Positions 47,779 to 56,678 of a stretch of DNA of 64,000 bases are shown in pieces. The notes beneath the pieces are model-generated. The model saw nothing but the letters and a program-made list of their open reading frames with translations, had not been told where the DNA came from and ran no database searches. Origin of the DNA: Pseudomonas urmiensis (GTDB lineage: Bacteria; Pseudomonadota; Gammaproteobacteria; Pseudomonadales; Pseudomonadaceae). Where the stretch lies: the NCBI RefSeq assembly GCF_014268815.2, contig NZ_JABWRE020000002.1, positions 62,001 through 126,000 on the forward strand. Direction: 5' to 3'. The translations under genes were made by a program, and so were the position numbers. The stretch's first letter is position 1. Each line of letters starts with the position of its first letter.

Positions 47779-48411
47779 ATGCTGCCGCGCGCCGAACAGA
47801 AGCTCCAGACCCGCCAGGCCCTGCTCGATGCCGCCTGCCAGTTGATGGAAAGTGGCCGCGGGTTCGGCAGCATCAGCCTGCGCGAAGTGGCCAAGACCGC
47901 TGGCATCGTGCCAACTGGCTTCTATCGACACTTCCCGGACATGGACGCCCTCGGCCTGGCGCTGGTCGAAGAGGTCGACGCTACCTTCCGCCACGCCATC
48001 CGCCTGGTGCGACAAAACGAATTCGAGCTGGGTGGCATTACCGATGCCTCGGTGCGGATCTTCCTCGACATGGTTGCTGCCCACCGCGCCCAGTTCCTGT
48101 TCCTCGCCCGCGAGCAATACGGCGGTTCGCAGCCGGTGCGCCAGGCCATCGCCAGGTTGCGCCAGGACATCAGCTCGGACCTGGCCACCGACCTCGGCCT
48201 GATGCCACGCTGGAAGCATCTGGACGCAGCCGCGCTGAGCGTGATGGCCGATCTGGTGGTCAAGACCGTGTTCGCCACCCTGCCCGAACTGATCGACAGC
48301 CCCGACCCGCTGGACCCGCAGCCGCTGACCGCGCAGGAGAAGATCACTCAACAGCTGCGCTTCATCTTTGTCGGTGCGCGCCATTGGCAGGGACTTAGCC
48401 CTTCGCCTTGA
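47779..48411 (+). CDS. desT: TetR family regulator, DesT-like
   Basis: The 210-residue protein has a TetR helix-turn-helix at about residues 30-50 (SLREVAKTAGIVPTGFYRHFPDMDALG). The following part, with RLVRQNEFELGGITDASVRIFLDMVAAHRAQFLFLAREQYGG, is as I remember in DesT, the sensor of unsaturated acyl-CoA that controls desaturase genes. The desaturase genes are not adjacent, so the name rests on recalled similarity. I chose the ATG at 47779; the upstream frame includes the preceding terminator. Confidence 0.75.
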   Translation: MLPRAEQKLQTRQALLDAACQLMESGRGFGSISLREVAKTAGIVPTGFYRHFPDMDALGLALVEEVDATFRHAIRLVRQNEFELGGITDASVRIFLDMVAAHRAQFLFLAREQYGGSQPVRQAIARLRQDISSDLATDLGLMPRWKHLDAAALSVMADLVVKTVFATLPELIDSPDPLDPQPLTAQEKITQQLRFIFVGARHWQGLSPSP

Positions 48412-48507
48412 AGCAGACATCTTCGCCCCTTGCATGCGCCTGAGAATCAAGAGTCATTCACCAGTTCTGCTACCATGGCGCACTGCCCGATTGCGACGAG
48501 CGCTTCC

Positions 48508-49617
48508 ATGTCCGACCCCCGCCCCACCCTGCCCGAGCTGACCACCCGCCTGGCCCGCTTCCGCCAGCATTTTGCCGAGCGCATCGTGCCGCTGTGGCAA
48601 GGTCCGGGGTGGAATGCCGAGCTGGCGCTGCCCTTTGAGGCGCTCGACGCACAGCACCAGCCGCTGCCGGTACAGCGCTACCGCGCCATGGCCGTCGCTC
48701 GTCAGCTGTACCTGTTCAGCAGCCGCATCGAGCAACCGGGCGCGGCCGAGCGGGCCGCAACCCTGTTGCGTTCCCTGCAACGGCACTTTCACGACGCCGA
48801 ACACGGCGGATGGTTCTACAGCATCGACGCCGCCGGCCAGCCACTGGACCGCCGCAAAGACCTGTACACCCACGCCTTCATCGTCTTCGCCTGTGCCCAT
48901 TACTGGGGCAAGGTGCGCGAGAGTCTGGTCGAGTCCACGCTCAACGCCGCGCTGGAAATCGTCGCCGAGCGCTTCGCTCGCGACGACGGCTTGTATGAAG
49001 CGAGCCTTGCCGAAGACTGGTCGGACCTGGGCAGCGGCCCATTGCAAAATCCACAGATGCACTTGGCCGAAGCCTTCCTGCAGACCTTGCAAGTACGTGA
49101 CGACCCAGCTGTTCAGCAGGCCTTGCTGCAGCTGTGCGAGGCGCTGCAAACGCACTTCATCGAGCCTAAACAGGGCCTGATGCTGGAAAAACCGCGCGGC
49201 GCTGTGGATAACTGGTTCGAGCCGGGCCATCAGTTCGAATGGTTCTACCTGCTCGATACCTCGCCACTGCTGCGTGACAGCCCGCTGCACGCGTCCATCA
49301 GCCGGGCATTCGGCTATGCCGAGCAGCATGGGGTGAAGGATTCAGCGGTACTGGCGATGCTGGATGTCGAGGGCAAGGTCATCGACCCGACCCAACGCAT
49401 TTGGGCCAAGGCGGAATATCTGCGGGCATTGGCCTTGCGTGCAGACAGTGATGGCAAGTTGCTGGAGCAGTTGGTCGCGCTGGAAGAGCAATTCCTGCAC
49501 GCCGGTGGCTGGAACGAATGCCTGGATGCCAGCGGCACCGTCAGCCGGCATGACATGCCGTCGACTACGCCTTATCACTTGGCCACTTGCCTGGAAGGCT
49601 TGCAGCGGTTGAGCTGA
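48508..49617 (+). CDS. AGE family epimerase/isomerase
   Basis: The 369-residue protein matches the N-acylglucosamine 2-epimerase family, an alpha/alpha barrel. Markers are GGWFYSIDAAGQPLDRRKDLYTHAF, PQMHLAEAFLQTL, PGHQFEWFYLL with the family's histidine-glutamate pair, and QRIWAKAEYLRAL. Members isomerise sugars such as mannose or glucose; the substrate is not evident. In-frame ATGs at 48430 and 48475 also exist. I chose 48508 because the family similarity begins there, but no start has a strong ribosome site. Confidence 0.82.
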   Translation: MSDPRPTLPELTTRLARFRQHFAERIVPLWQGPGWNAELALPFEALDAQHQPLPVQRYRAMAVARQLYLFSSRIEQPGAAERAATLLRSLQRHFHDAEHGGWFYSIDAAGQPLDRRKDLYTHAFIVFACAHYWGKVRESLVESTLNAALEIVAERFARDDGLYEASLAEDWSDLGSGPLQNPQMHLAEAFLQTLQVRDDPAVQQALLQLCEALQTHFIEPKQGLMLEKPRGAVDNWFEPGHQFEWFYLLDTSPLLRDSPLHASISRAFGYAEQHGVKDSAVLAMLDVEGKVIDPTQRIWAKAEYLRALALRADSDGKLLEQLVALEEQFLHAGGWNECLDASGTVSRHDMPSTTPYHLATCLEGLQRLS

Positions 49618-49620
49618 AGC

Positions 49621-49684
49621 CATCGCGGGGCAAGTCCGCTCCAGGGTGTCGCTATCCCTGTCGGATCGGGCTTGCCCCGCGATG
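49621..49684. repeat. REP doublet after the AGE gene
   Basis: CATCGCGGGGCAAGTCCGCTCC and a diverged inverted copy (GATCGGGCTTGCCCCGCGATG) flank about 20 bases. It lies between two convergent genes. Confidence 0.82.
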
Positions 49685-49693
49685 GCCTTAAGA

Positions 49694-50461
49694 TCAGCCC
49701 TTGGCCGAACGATCGATCGAGAACCCGGCCCAATCCTGGCTCACTGGCATCAACTCCAGGCTGTTGATGTTGATGTGCGCCGGCTGATTGAGAATCCAGA
49801 AGATGGTCTCGGCGATGTCCTGCGGCTGGATCGCTTCGGCGCCAGCGTAGGTGGCGTCGTACTTGGCCTGGTCGCCACCAAAACGTACCAGCGAGAACTC
49901 ACTTTCGCACAGCCCCGGCTCGATGTTGCTGACGCGCACGCCCGTGCCGCGCAGGTCGCAGCGCAGGCTCAGCGAGAACTGGCCGACGAAAGCCTTGGTG
50001 CCGCCATACACGTGGCTGCCCGGATACGGATAGTTGCCAGCCACCGAGCCGACGTTGAGGATCGACGCACCGCGACCATGGGCGATCAGCCGTGGCAGCA
50101 GCAAGCGGGTGGTATACATCAGGCCTTTGATGTTGGTGTCGACCATGGTTTCCCAATCGTCCAGGTCGCACTTCTGCGCCGGGTCCGCGCCCAGCGCCAG
50201 GCCTGCGTTGTTGACCAGCCCGCGCAGCTTGTCGAAGGCCGGCGGCAGGTTTGCGATGGCTTGCTCCATGGCCGCGCGATCACGCACGTCGACAACGATG
50301 CCATGCACTTCGGTCTTGGCCGAGAGCTCGGCACACAGCGCGTCCAGGCGCTCTTTACGACGGCCAGTCAGGACCAGTTTCCAGCCGGCATCGGCAAACA
50401 GGCGGGCCGTCGCCTCGCCAAAACCGGAAGTGGCGCCTGTGATGAATACGGTGGACGTCAT
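49694..50461 (-). CDS. ydfG: Short-chain dehydrogenase, YdfG type
   Basis: The 255-residue protein is a classical SDR. It has the cofactor motif TGATSGFGEA near residue 8, NNAGLALG near residue 82, an active-site serine in NVGSVAGNYPYPG, and YGGTK carrying the Tyr-x-x-x-Lys pair. IEPGLCESEFS and a C-terminal block with NSLELMPVSQ match YdfG, an NADP enzyme that oxidises serine and 3-hydroxy acids. I chose the ATG at 50461, which follows GGAGAACAGC. The frame is open upstream but lacks SDR features. Confidence 0.88.
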   Translation of the reverse strand: MTSTVFITGATSGFGEATARLFADAGWKLVLTGRRKERLDALCAELSAKTEVHGIVVDVRDRAAMEQAIANLPPAFDKLRGLVNNAGLALGADPAQKCDLDDWETMVDTNIKGLMYTTRLLLPRLIAHGRGASILNVGSVAGNYPYPGSHVYGGTKAFVGQFSLSLRCDLRGTGVRVSNIEPGLCESEFSLVRFGGDQAKYDATYAGAEAIQPQDIAETIFWILNQPAHININSLELMPVSQDWAGFSIDRSAKG

Positions 50462-50612
50462 GCTGTTCTCCTTCGCAATAAGGGGGTCGTCGACAGGCCT
50501 TGAAGCATGCCCGCCACTGGCGACGCCAGCAAGCCGTTTTGCACCCTGCTCAAAAAACATCCAAACCTGGCAAAGCCTTGTAGCAGAGGGGACCGCGCGG
50601 GCTATGCGCATG

Positions 50613-51021
50613 TTATCCACAGGGCTTTCCCCACAGAATGGGGGCAACTTGTCAGGGGATTGAACGGATTTTCAAGCAAGCGGCCTGAGGATATCTCATC
50701 GCTGATGGCGCAAGGCTTTCAGCGGTGCCGCTTGCAGCAGTCTGTCCAAGGCTTTTGCACAGAGTTATCCACAGATAGTTGGCGTTTGGTGAGAGCCCGC
50801 GAAGGGGTAAGTTATCCCATGAAAATCAAGCACAAGCAGCGCTTGATCAAAAAACGAACAGATCTTTGCAGGCCTTGATAATCGTGGCTCACAGCGGAGT
50901 GCCACCATGTTTTCCACAGGCGGTTCCACATTATCCGGGGACAGTTTTGTGCCTGTGGAAACAATGACTTGGAGCGGGGTTCTGAGGTGGCTCTGGCGAG
51001 ATATGCGACAAGTTGTCCACA
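50613..51021 (+). other. Cluster of DnaA-box-like sequences in a non-coding region
   Basis: The 596-base gap from 50462 to 51057 has no convincing gene. It contains two perfect DnaA boxes TTATCCACA at 50613-50621 and 50765-50773. Close variants are TTCCCCACA at 50627, TTTTGCACA at 50753, TTTTCCACA at 50910 and TTGTCCACA at 51013. All point the same way. TTATCC partial sites lie at 50812 and 50930. An A-rich stretch at 50820-50865 lies between them. This arrangement resembles a DnaA-titration or DnaA-reactivation locus rather than a promoter, but that is an inference. Confidence 0.55.
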
Positions 51022-51034
51022 TGGGCGTTGGAAT

Positions 51035-51052
51035 GGGGCCGCAAGCGGCCCC
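51035..51052 (-). terminator. GC-rich hairpin after livF
   Basis: GGGGCCGC / GCGGCCCC, eight base pairs with a two-base AA spacer, lies five bases past the livF stop. There is no T tract, so if it ends the liv transcript it would need help from Rho. Confidence 0.4.
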
Positions 51053-51057
51053 AAACC

Positions 51058-51774
51058 TCAGTGCCCGCCCAGATAAGCGTTACGCACCTCTTCGTTGACC
51101 AACAACTCCTGCCCCGTGCCGGTCATGCGAATCTGCCCGTTGACCATCACATAGGCGCGGTCCGACAGCTTCAGCGCATGGTTGGCGTTCTGCTCGACCA
51201 GAAAGATGGTCATGCCGGTCTTGGCCAGCTCACGCAAGGTGGCAAAGATCTGCTTGACCACGATCGGCGCCAGCCCCAAAGACGGCTCATCGAGCAAGAG
51301 CAACTTGGGCCGGCTCATCAACGCTCGGGCAATCGCCAACATCTGCTGTTCACCACCGGACATGGTCATGGCGCGTTGGGTCCGCCGCTCTTTCAAGCGT
51401 GGAAACAGCTCGTACATGCGCTGCATATCCTCGGCGGCATACTTATCCCCAATGGGAATGGTGCCCATCATCAGGTTTTCCTCGACGGTCATGTCGGGGA
51501 ACACCCGCCGCCCTTCCGGCGACTGGGCAATGCCGTTGGAGGCGATGTAGTGCGACGACTTGCGGGTGATATCGGTGCCACGGTAGACGATCTGCCCAGA
51601 CGCCGCGCGCGGCTGGCCGAAGATCGACATCAGCAAGGTCGACTTGCCCGCGCCGTTGGCGCCGATCAGGCTGACCGTCTCGCCCTCGTTGATGTGCATC
51701 GAGACTTTCTTCAGCGCCTGGATTGGCCCGTAGAACACGTCCAGGTCCTTCAGTTCGAGAATGGGTGCACTCAT
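51058..51774 (-). CDS. livF: Branched-chain amino acid ABC transporter ATP-binding protein LivF
   Basis: The 238-residue ATPase has Walker A GANGAGKSTLL near residue 38, signature MSGGEQQMLAIARALMS and Walker B LLLLDEPSLGLAP. The dimer region IFLVEQNANHALKLS follows. It opens LELKDLDVFYGPIQALK, typical of LivF. It is the last gene of the leftward livK-livH-livM-livG-livF operon and overlaps livG by four bases. The transporter takes up leucine, isoleucine and valine. Confidence 0.96.
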   Translation of the reverse strand: MSAPILELKDLDVFYGPIQALKKVSMHINEGETVSLIGANGAGKSTLLMSIFGQPRAASGQIVYRGTDITRKSSHYIASNGIAQSPEGRRVFPDMTVEENLMMGTIPIGDKYAAEDMQRMYELFPRLKERRTQRAMTMSGGEQQMLAIARALMSRPKLLLLDEPSLGLAPIVVKQIFATLRELAKTGMTIFLVEQNANHALKLSDRAYVMVNGQIRMTGTGQELLVNEEVRNAYLGGH

Positions 51775-52646
51775 ACCAGTTCCTCTTCGTCTGCACCCAG
51801 GTAGGCGGCGATCACAGTCGGGTTGTGGCGGATTTCCTGCGGGGCGCCTTCGGCAATGACGTTGCCGTGGTCGAGTACCACGATGTGGTCGGAGATACTC
51901 ATGACCATGCCCATGTCATGCTCGATCAGCACCACGGTAATATCGTGCTCATCACGCAGCACGCGGATCATGCGGCTGAGCGCCTCGGTCTCCTGCGGGT
52001 TGAGGCCGGCGGCGGGTTCGTCCAGGCAGATGATCTTCGGCCGCGTGCACATGGCCCGGGCGATCTCCAGGCGGCGTTGTTGACCGTAGGACAGTTCGCC
52101 CGCCAGGCGGTTGGCGCAGTCGACCAGATCGACCACTTCCAGCCAGTAGAAGGCGTGATCCAGAGCATCGCTTTCGGCCTTGCGATAACTCTTGGTGTTG
52201 AGCACCCCGGCCAGCAGATTGCGGTTGACCCACATGTGCTGGGCCACCAACAGGTTCTCCACCACCGACATTTCCTTGAACAGGCGAATGTTCTGGAAGG
52301 TCCGCGCCAAGCCTGCGCGATTGACCAGATGGGTGCCGCCGAACATCTTGTAGTACAGGCGGTTGGCAAAGCGCGCAGGCGAGACGAAGTCGGTTGGTTG
52401 GAAGCGCTCGCCGAGCAGCTGGATCACGTCGGTGCGGTTACCCCGCACATTCAGCTCGATGCGTCCGCCACTGGCCTTGTAGAAGCCGGTCAGGCAGTTG
52501 AACACGGTAGTCTTGCCAGCGCCGTTGGGGCCGATCAAGGCGAAGATCTGGTTGCGCTTGACCTGCAGGCTGACATCGCTGAGCGCCTTGATGCCGCCGA
52601 ACTGCATCATCAGGTGTTCGACCGAAAGAATGATTTCGTCGCTCAT
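51771..52646 (-). CDS. livG: Branched-chain amino acid ABC transporter ATP-binding protein LivG
   Basis: The 291-residue ATPase has Walker A GPNGAGKTTVFNCLTGFYKA near residue 38, signature LSYGQQRRLEIARAMCT, Walker B IICLDEPAAGLNPQE and IEHDMGMVMSISDH. The insertion between Walker A and the signature is longer than in LivF, as is normal for LivG. It overlaps livM by four bases upstream and livF by four bases downstream, so translation is coupled across the set. Confidence 0.96.
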   Translation of the reverse strand: MSDEIILSVEHLMMQFGGIKALSDVSLQVKRNQIFALIGPNGAGKTTVFNCLTGFYKASGGRIELNVRGNRTDVIQLLGERFQPTDFVSPARFANRLYYKMFGGTHLVNRAGLARTFQNIRLFKEMSVVENLLVAQHMWVNRNLLAGVLNTKSYRKAESDALDHAFYWLEVVDLVDCANRLAGELSYGQQRRLEIARAMCTRPKIICLDEPAAGLNPQETEALSRMIRVLRDEHDITVVLIEHDMGMVMSISDHIVVLDHGNVIAEGAPQEIRHNPTVIAAYLGADEEELV

Positions 52647-53932
52647 GGCGCCACTCCTTTACGCGGGACTACCCCGGTGCGGCTGATGCGGATCAGCCCA
52701 CGCGGTCGCCAGATCATCATCAGCACCATCAGCACGCCGAACAGCAGTACCCGGTATTCGGAGAAACTGCGCAGCAGCTCAGGTGCCACGGTCAGCACGA
52801 ATGCGGCGATGACCACGCCAACGGTCGAACCCATGCCGCCGAGTACGACGATCGCCAGGATCAGCGCCGACTCGAAGAAGGTGAACGAGGACGGGTTGAC
52901 GAAGCCTTGGTAGGTGGCGAAGAACACCCCGGCAAGGCCAGCCGTGGACGCACCGATGGTGAACGCCGAAAGCTTGACCAGCACGTGGTTCAGCCCCATC
53001 GAGCGGCAGGCGATCTCGTCTTCGCGCAGCGCCTCCCAGGCGCGCCCGACCGGCATGCGGGTCAGTCGATGCTTGATGTACAGCACCGCCAGCACCACCA
53101 GGAACAGCACGATGTAGATGAACAGGAATTTGATGTTGGGGTTGTAGTCGATCCCGAAGAACTCGTGAAACGGCACCCCGCCGTCCTTGGCCCGGCGACC
53201 GAACTCAAGGCCCAGGAACGTTGGCGACGGCGCCGGCATGCCGTTCGGCCCACCGGTGAATGACAGCCAGTTGTTCAGCACCAGCCGGATGATCTCGCCA
53301 AAGCCCAGGGTCACGATGGCCAGGTAGTCACCGTGCATGCGCAGCACCGGGAAGCCCAATATGCAGCCGGCGAGCGCCGCTGCGATGGCCGCCAGCGGCA
53401 GCACGCTCCAGAAGCCCAGGCCCAGGTACTGGTAGCCCAGCGCCAGGCCATAAGCGCCGATGGCATAGAACGCCACATAGCCCAGGTCGAGCAGACCGGC
53501 CAGACCGACCACGATGTTCAAGCCCAAACCCAGCAACACGTAGATCAGGCCGAGGATGACCACCGTCAGCAGATATTTGTTGGCGAAGATCGGGAACACG
53601 ATCGCGATCACGATCAGCGCCGGGATGACGTAGCGCAGCCGCGACTTGTAGTCGGGCGCCAGCACATGCACGCCCGAGCCGCCACTTTCAAAGCCTTGCA
53701 GCATGCGCTGGCCGGTGCCGCTCTGGAAGAACACGCTAAGCAGGAAGCGCCCCGCCATCACCCCGCCGACCAGCCAGGCCACGCGGCTTGGCTCGGCATT
53801 GAAGGTGTAGCCATCGAGCACCACGCCGACCACCGGGCCGAACACGATCAGTGCCAGCAAGCCCGCGACGATGGTCTCCAGCAGGCTGCGTTTGATATCG
53901 AAACCGGAAGAAGCAGTATTGGCAGTGGACAT
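52643..53932 (-). CDS. livM: Branched-chain amino acid ABC transporter permease LivM
   Basis: The 429-residue permease has about ten helices. It has an N-terminal extension with membrane segments (residues 15-70), then VLLGLGLNIVVGLAGLLDLGYVAFYAIGAY, HGDYLAIVTLGFGEIIRL and SMGLNHVLVKLSAFTIGASTAGLAGVF. I chose the ATG at 53932, which has AAGGTG six bases before it. A GTG two codons earlier overlaps the livH stop (GTGA) and is also possible. Confidence 0.94.
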   Translation of the reverse strand: MSTANTASSGFDIKRSLLETIVAGLLALIVFGPVVGVVLDGYTFNAEPSRVAWLVGGVMAGRFLLSVFFQSGTGQRMLQGFESGGSGVHVLAPDYKSRLRYVIPALIVIAIVFPIFANKYLLTVVILGLIYVLLGLGLNIVVGLAGLLDLGYVAFYAIGAYGLALGYQYLGLGFWSVLPLAAIAAALAGCILGFPVLRMHGDYLAIVTLGFGEIIRLVLNNWLSFTGGPNGMPAPSPTFLGLEFGRRAKDGGVPFHEFFGIDYNPNIKFLFIYIVLFLVVLAVLYIKHRLTRMPVGRAWEALREDEIACRSMGLNHVLVKLSAFTIGASTAGLAGVFFATYQGFVNPSSFTFFESALILAIVVLGGMGSTVGVVIAAFVLTVAPELLRSFSEYRVLLFGVLMVLMMIWRPRGLIRISRTGVVPRKGVAP

Positions 53933-53934
53933 GT

Positions 53935-54849
53935 TCACACCTTAGCCACGAGCGGGCGACCCAGCAGGCCTTGGGGACGGAAGATGAGGATCAGCACCAG
54001 CAGCGAGAAGCTGAACACGTCCTTGTAGTCGGAGTTGATCAGGCCGGAGAACAGCGACTCGGAGATCCCCAGGATGATCCCGCCGAGCATGGCGCCGGGC
54101 AGCGAGCCGATCCCACCGAGTACGGCGGCGGTGAAGGCCTTGATGCCGATGATGAAGCCGGCATAGAAGTCGAAGGTGCCGTAGTTCATGGTGATCAGCA
54201 CGCCGGCCAGGGCGGCCATCACCGCACCGATGACGAACACATAGGAGATCACCCGGTCGGTGTTGATGCCCAGGATCGACGCCATCTTGCGGTCTTGCTG
54301 AGTGGCGCGGCACATACGCCCAAGCTTGGTGTACTTGATCACGTAGGTCAGCAGGGCCATGCCGGCGAAGGCGGCGATGAGGATGAAGATCTTGGTGTAG
54401 GTCAGCTGCACGAAGCCGGTGCCGACTTCGACGCGCCAGGCGCCTTCAAGCAGGGTTGGCACGCCTTGCTGGCGAGCGCCCTGGCTGATCTGCGCGTAGT
54501 TCTGCAGAATCAGCGAGATCCCGATGGCGCTGATCAGCGGCGCCAGGCGGGTGGAGTTACGCAGGGGTTTGTAGGCGATGCGCTCGATGGTGAAGCCGTA
54601 GACGCCGGTGACCACCACGGTGAACAACAGCGTGCCGAGCATCAGCAGCGGGAAGGACTCGATACCGAAATAAGCCAGCAATGCCAGGCTGATCGCCGCG
54701 AGGTACGCGGAGATCATGTACACCTCGCCGTGCGCGAAGTTGATCATGCCGATAATGCCATAGACCATTGTGTAGCCGATGGCGATCAGGCCATAGACCG
54801 ACCCGAGGGTCAGACCATTGACCAGTTGCTGCAGGAAAATACCATCCAT
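53935..54849 (-). CDS. livH: Branched-chain amino acid ABC transporter permease LivH
   Basis: The 304-residue permease starts MDGIFLQQLVNGLTLGSVYGLIAIGYTM and carries GIIGMINFAHGEVYMISAYLAA. The ATPase-contact region is near RATQQDRKMASILGINTDRV, and AGFIIGIKAFTAAVLGGIGSLPGAMLGG follows. I chose the ATG at 54849 because LivH proteins begin there; the frame is open upstream. The ribosome site is weak. It follows livK with 153 bases between, including a stable hairpin. Confidence 0.94.
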   Translation of the reverse strand: MDGIFLQQLVNGLTLGSVYGLIAIGYTMVYGIIGMINFAHGEVYMISAYLAAISLALLAYFGIESFPLLMLGTLLFTVVVTGVYGFTIERIAYKPLRNSTRLAPLISAIGISLILQNYAQISQGARQQGVPTLLEGAWRVEVGTGFVQLTYTKIFILIAAFAGMALLTYVIKYTKLGRMCRATQQDRKMASILGINTDRVISYVFVIGAVMAALAGVLITMNYGTFDFYAGFIIGIKAFTAAVLGGIGSLPGAMLGGIILGISESLFSGLINSDYKDVFSFSLLVLILIFRPQGLLGRPLVAKV

Positions 54850-54969
54850 AACGCAATCTCGCTGAGTGAGATTGCACGAGCGCCGACCACGGCGGGCCTG
54901 GCATACAGCGGCCCTCGCAGCGCAGAACTGGTGCACATCTACGGATAAAGACAGGTACCGCGGGGCGTC

Positions 54970-54991
54970 GGCCCGGACGGCTGTCCGGGCC
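54970..54991 (-). promoter_or_regulatory. Hairpin between livK and livH
   Basis: GGCCCGGAC / GTCCGGGCC, nine base pairs with a GGCT loop, lies 12 bases after the livK stop. It has no T tract. A hairpin at this place could protect the livK 3' end or stop part of the transcription, giving more binding protein than permease. Confidence 0.55.
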
Positions 54992-55002
54992 TTGGGCCTT
55001 TA

Positions 55003-56139
55003 TTATTTTTGTTTATCCAGCTGTTGGTACTTGCCGTTGGCATCCCACTGGTAGACCACGTAGTCAGAGACGGTCAGGTCACCCTTGCTGTCCCACTTCT
55101 TCTCGCCCATGACGGTCTGCACCGGGTTGGCCTTGAGCCACTTGGCAGCGTCTTCACCCTTGTTTGACTTGGCGCCGTTGAACGCGGCGGCGAGCGCCTG
55201 GACCGAGGCGTAGGCGTACAGGGTGTAGCCTTCAGGCTCGGTGCCGGCTTTGCGGAACTCTTCCACCACCGCCTTGCTGTCTGGCAGCAGACGCGGGTCG
55301 GCGCCGAAGGTCATGTACACGCCATTGGTGTATTGAGCGCCACCTGCGGTGGACACCAGTTCGTCGGTGACGATGCCGTCATCGGACATGAACGCCACAT
55401 CCTTCAGGCCTGCTTCACGCAGTTGGCGCACCAGTGGACCGGCTTCCGGGTGCAGGCCACCGAAGTAGACGACATCGGCGCCAGCGCCGCGGATCTTGGT
55501 GACCACTGCGCTGAAGTCTTTCTCGCCACGGGTCAGGCCTTCGTACAGCACCGGCTTGACGCCACGCTTCTCCAGCTGCGCCTTGGTTGCGTCGGCCAGG
55601 CCTTGGCCGTAGGTGTCCTTGTCGTGCAGGACTACGACTTTCTTGCCCTTGAGCACGTCGACGATGTAGTCACCGGCAACGATACCCTGCTGGTCGTCAC
55701 GGCCACACATGCGGAACATCGCCGACAGGCCGCGCTCGGTGACCTGCGGGTTGGTCGAACCTGGGGTGATGGCGATGACACCGGCTTCGTCATACACCTC
55801 CGATGCCGGAATGGTGTTGGACGAGCAGAAGTGTCCGACCACACCGACCACCTTGTCCTGGTCGACCAGGCGGTTGGCCACGGCCACGGCCTGTTTCGGC
55901 TCGCAGGCGTCGTCGCCTTTTACCAGTTGGATTTTCTCGCCATTGACGCCACCTGCGGCGTTGATCTTGTCAGCCGCTGCTTGCGCACCTTTCATGTATT
56001 GCTCGCCAAACGCTGCGTTGGCACCAGTCATTGGGCCTGCGACGCCGATCTTGATGTCGGCCTGAACATACGAAGAAACACCCAGTGCCGTAGCTACGGC
56101 CAGAGCCAGGAAACCTTTCTTGTAAAACGTCTGCGACAT
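55003..56139 (-). CDS. livK: Branched-chain amino acid ABC transporter substrate-binding protein
   Basis: The 378-residue periplasmic protein has a signal peptide (LALAVATALGVSSYVQA) and the binding-protein fold. It has IKIGVAGPMTGANAAFGEQYMKGA at the start, VGVVGHFCSSNTIPASEVYDEAGV, a cysteine pair (DACEP, FRMCGRD) and KDTYGQGLADATKAQLE. This matches BraC/LivJ. AGGAG lies nine bases before the start. It is the promoter-proximal gene of the liv operon. Confidence 0.95.
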   Translation of the reverse strand: MSQTFYKKGFLALAVATALGVSSYVQADIKIGVAGPMTGANAAFGEQYMKGAQAAADKINAAGGVNGEKIQLVKGDDACEPKQAVAVANRLVDQDKVVGVVGHFCSSNTIPASEVYDEAGVIAITPGSTNPQVTERGLSAMFRMCGRDDQQGIVAGDYIVDVLKGKKVVVLHDKDTYGQGLADATKAQLEKRGVKPVLYEGLTRGEKDFSAVVTKIRGAGADVVYFGGLHPEAGPLVRQLREAGLKDVAFMSDDGIVTDELVSTAGGAQYTNGVYMTFGADPRLLPDSKAVVEEFRKAGTEPEGYTLYAYASVQALAAAFNGAKSNKGEDAAKWLKANPVQTVMGEKKWDSKGDLTVSDYVVYQWDANGKYQQLDKQK

Positions 56140-56678
56140 GAGGTGGTGCTCCTAGAGTTTTTTTAGTTGGCACTACAACTTTCAGCGCCTTGCTCCGAGC
56201 AAGGGCCGTGCCATTGGTTTTGGATTTCGAGCAAACACACTGGGCAGGCTGGTTAGAGGCGACCGGCGGGCTTTCGTTATTGAGCGTGCAACCGTCTGGC
56301 ATAGGTAAGGCGCCACCACGCGATCACGAAAGGAGCAACCATCGAGTGCCATCATTGCAACCTCGACAAGTGTTAACGTGCAACCAGCCTGTAACAGCAG
56401 ACGTCACCGAAGTGCACACAGCTGGTGCGCGACTGCTACGGGGGGCACTGTTTCAAGGCTAGCTGGTGCTGGCAGAATCATCCGGCTTTTGGCATTTACA
56501 GCCCTATCGCGGGGCCAGCCCGCTCCCACGCGCAATGCTTTTTGGCCTATTGCCGGGTGCGGGCTTGCTCCGCGATAGGGCTGCGGTTACTCACTTTGCG
56601 CGCAAAGGCTGGCACAATGGCCGCCATTCCCGCGCGCTTGCGCCGTTTTCAGCGAGCGCCGCCGACCTGGAGCCTTCC
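56140..56678. other. Non-coding divergent region between livK and pncB
   Basis: This 539-base gap has the livK ribosome site at its left end, a REP doublet at 56503-56579 and the pncB ribosome site (CTGGAGCC) at the right end. Open frames across it have no family features. The promoters of livK and pncB must lie here, but I find no convincing -35/-10 pair. Confidence 0.55.
56503..56579. repeat. REP doublet upstream of pncB
   Basis: CCTATCGCGGGGCCAGCCCGCTC and an inverted copy (GTGCGGGCTTGCTCCGCGATAGG) flank about 20 bases. It lies 100 bases upstream of pncB in a divergent region. Confidence 0.84.

Noticed and set aside
50613..51021. Chromosomal replication origin
   Set aside because: Several DnaA boxes are present, but dnaA, dnaN, gyrB and rpmH are absent and no clear AT-rich unwinding element is seen. 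A secondary DnaA-binding locus fits better.
56466..56678. N-terminal extension of pncB
   Set aside because: The extra 71 codons cross a REP doublet, and PncB similarity begins at the ATG at 56679, which has a good ribosome site.
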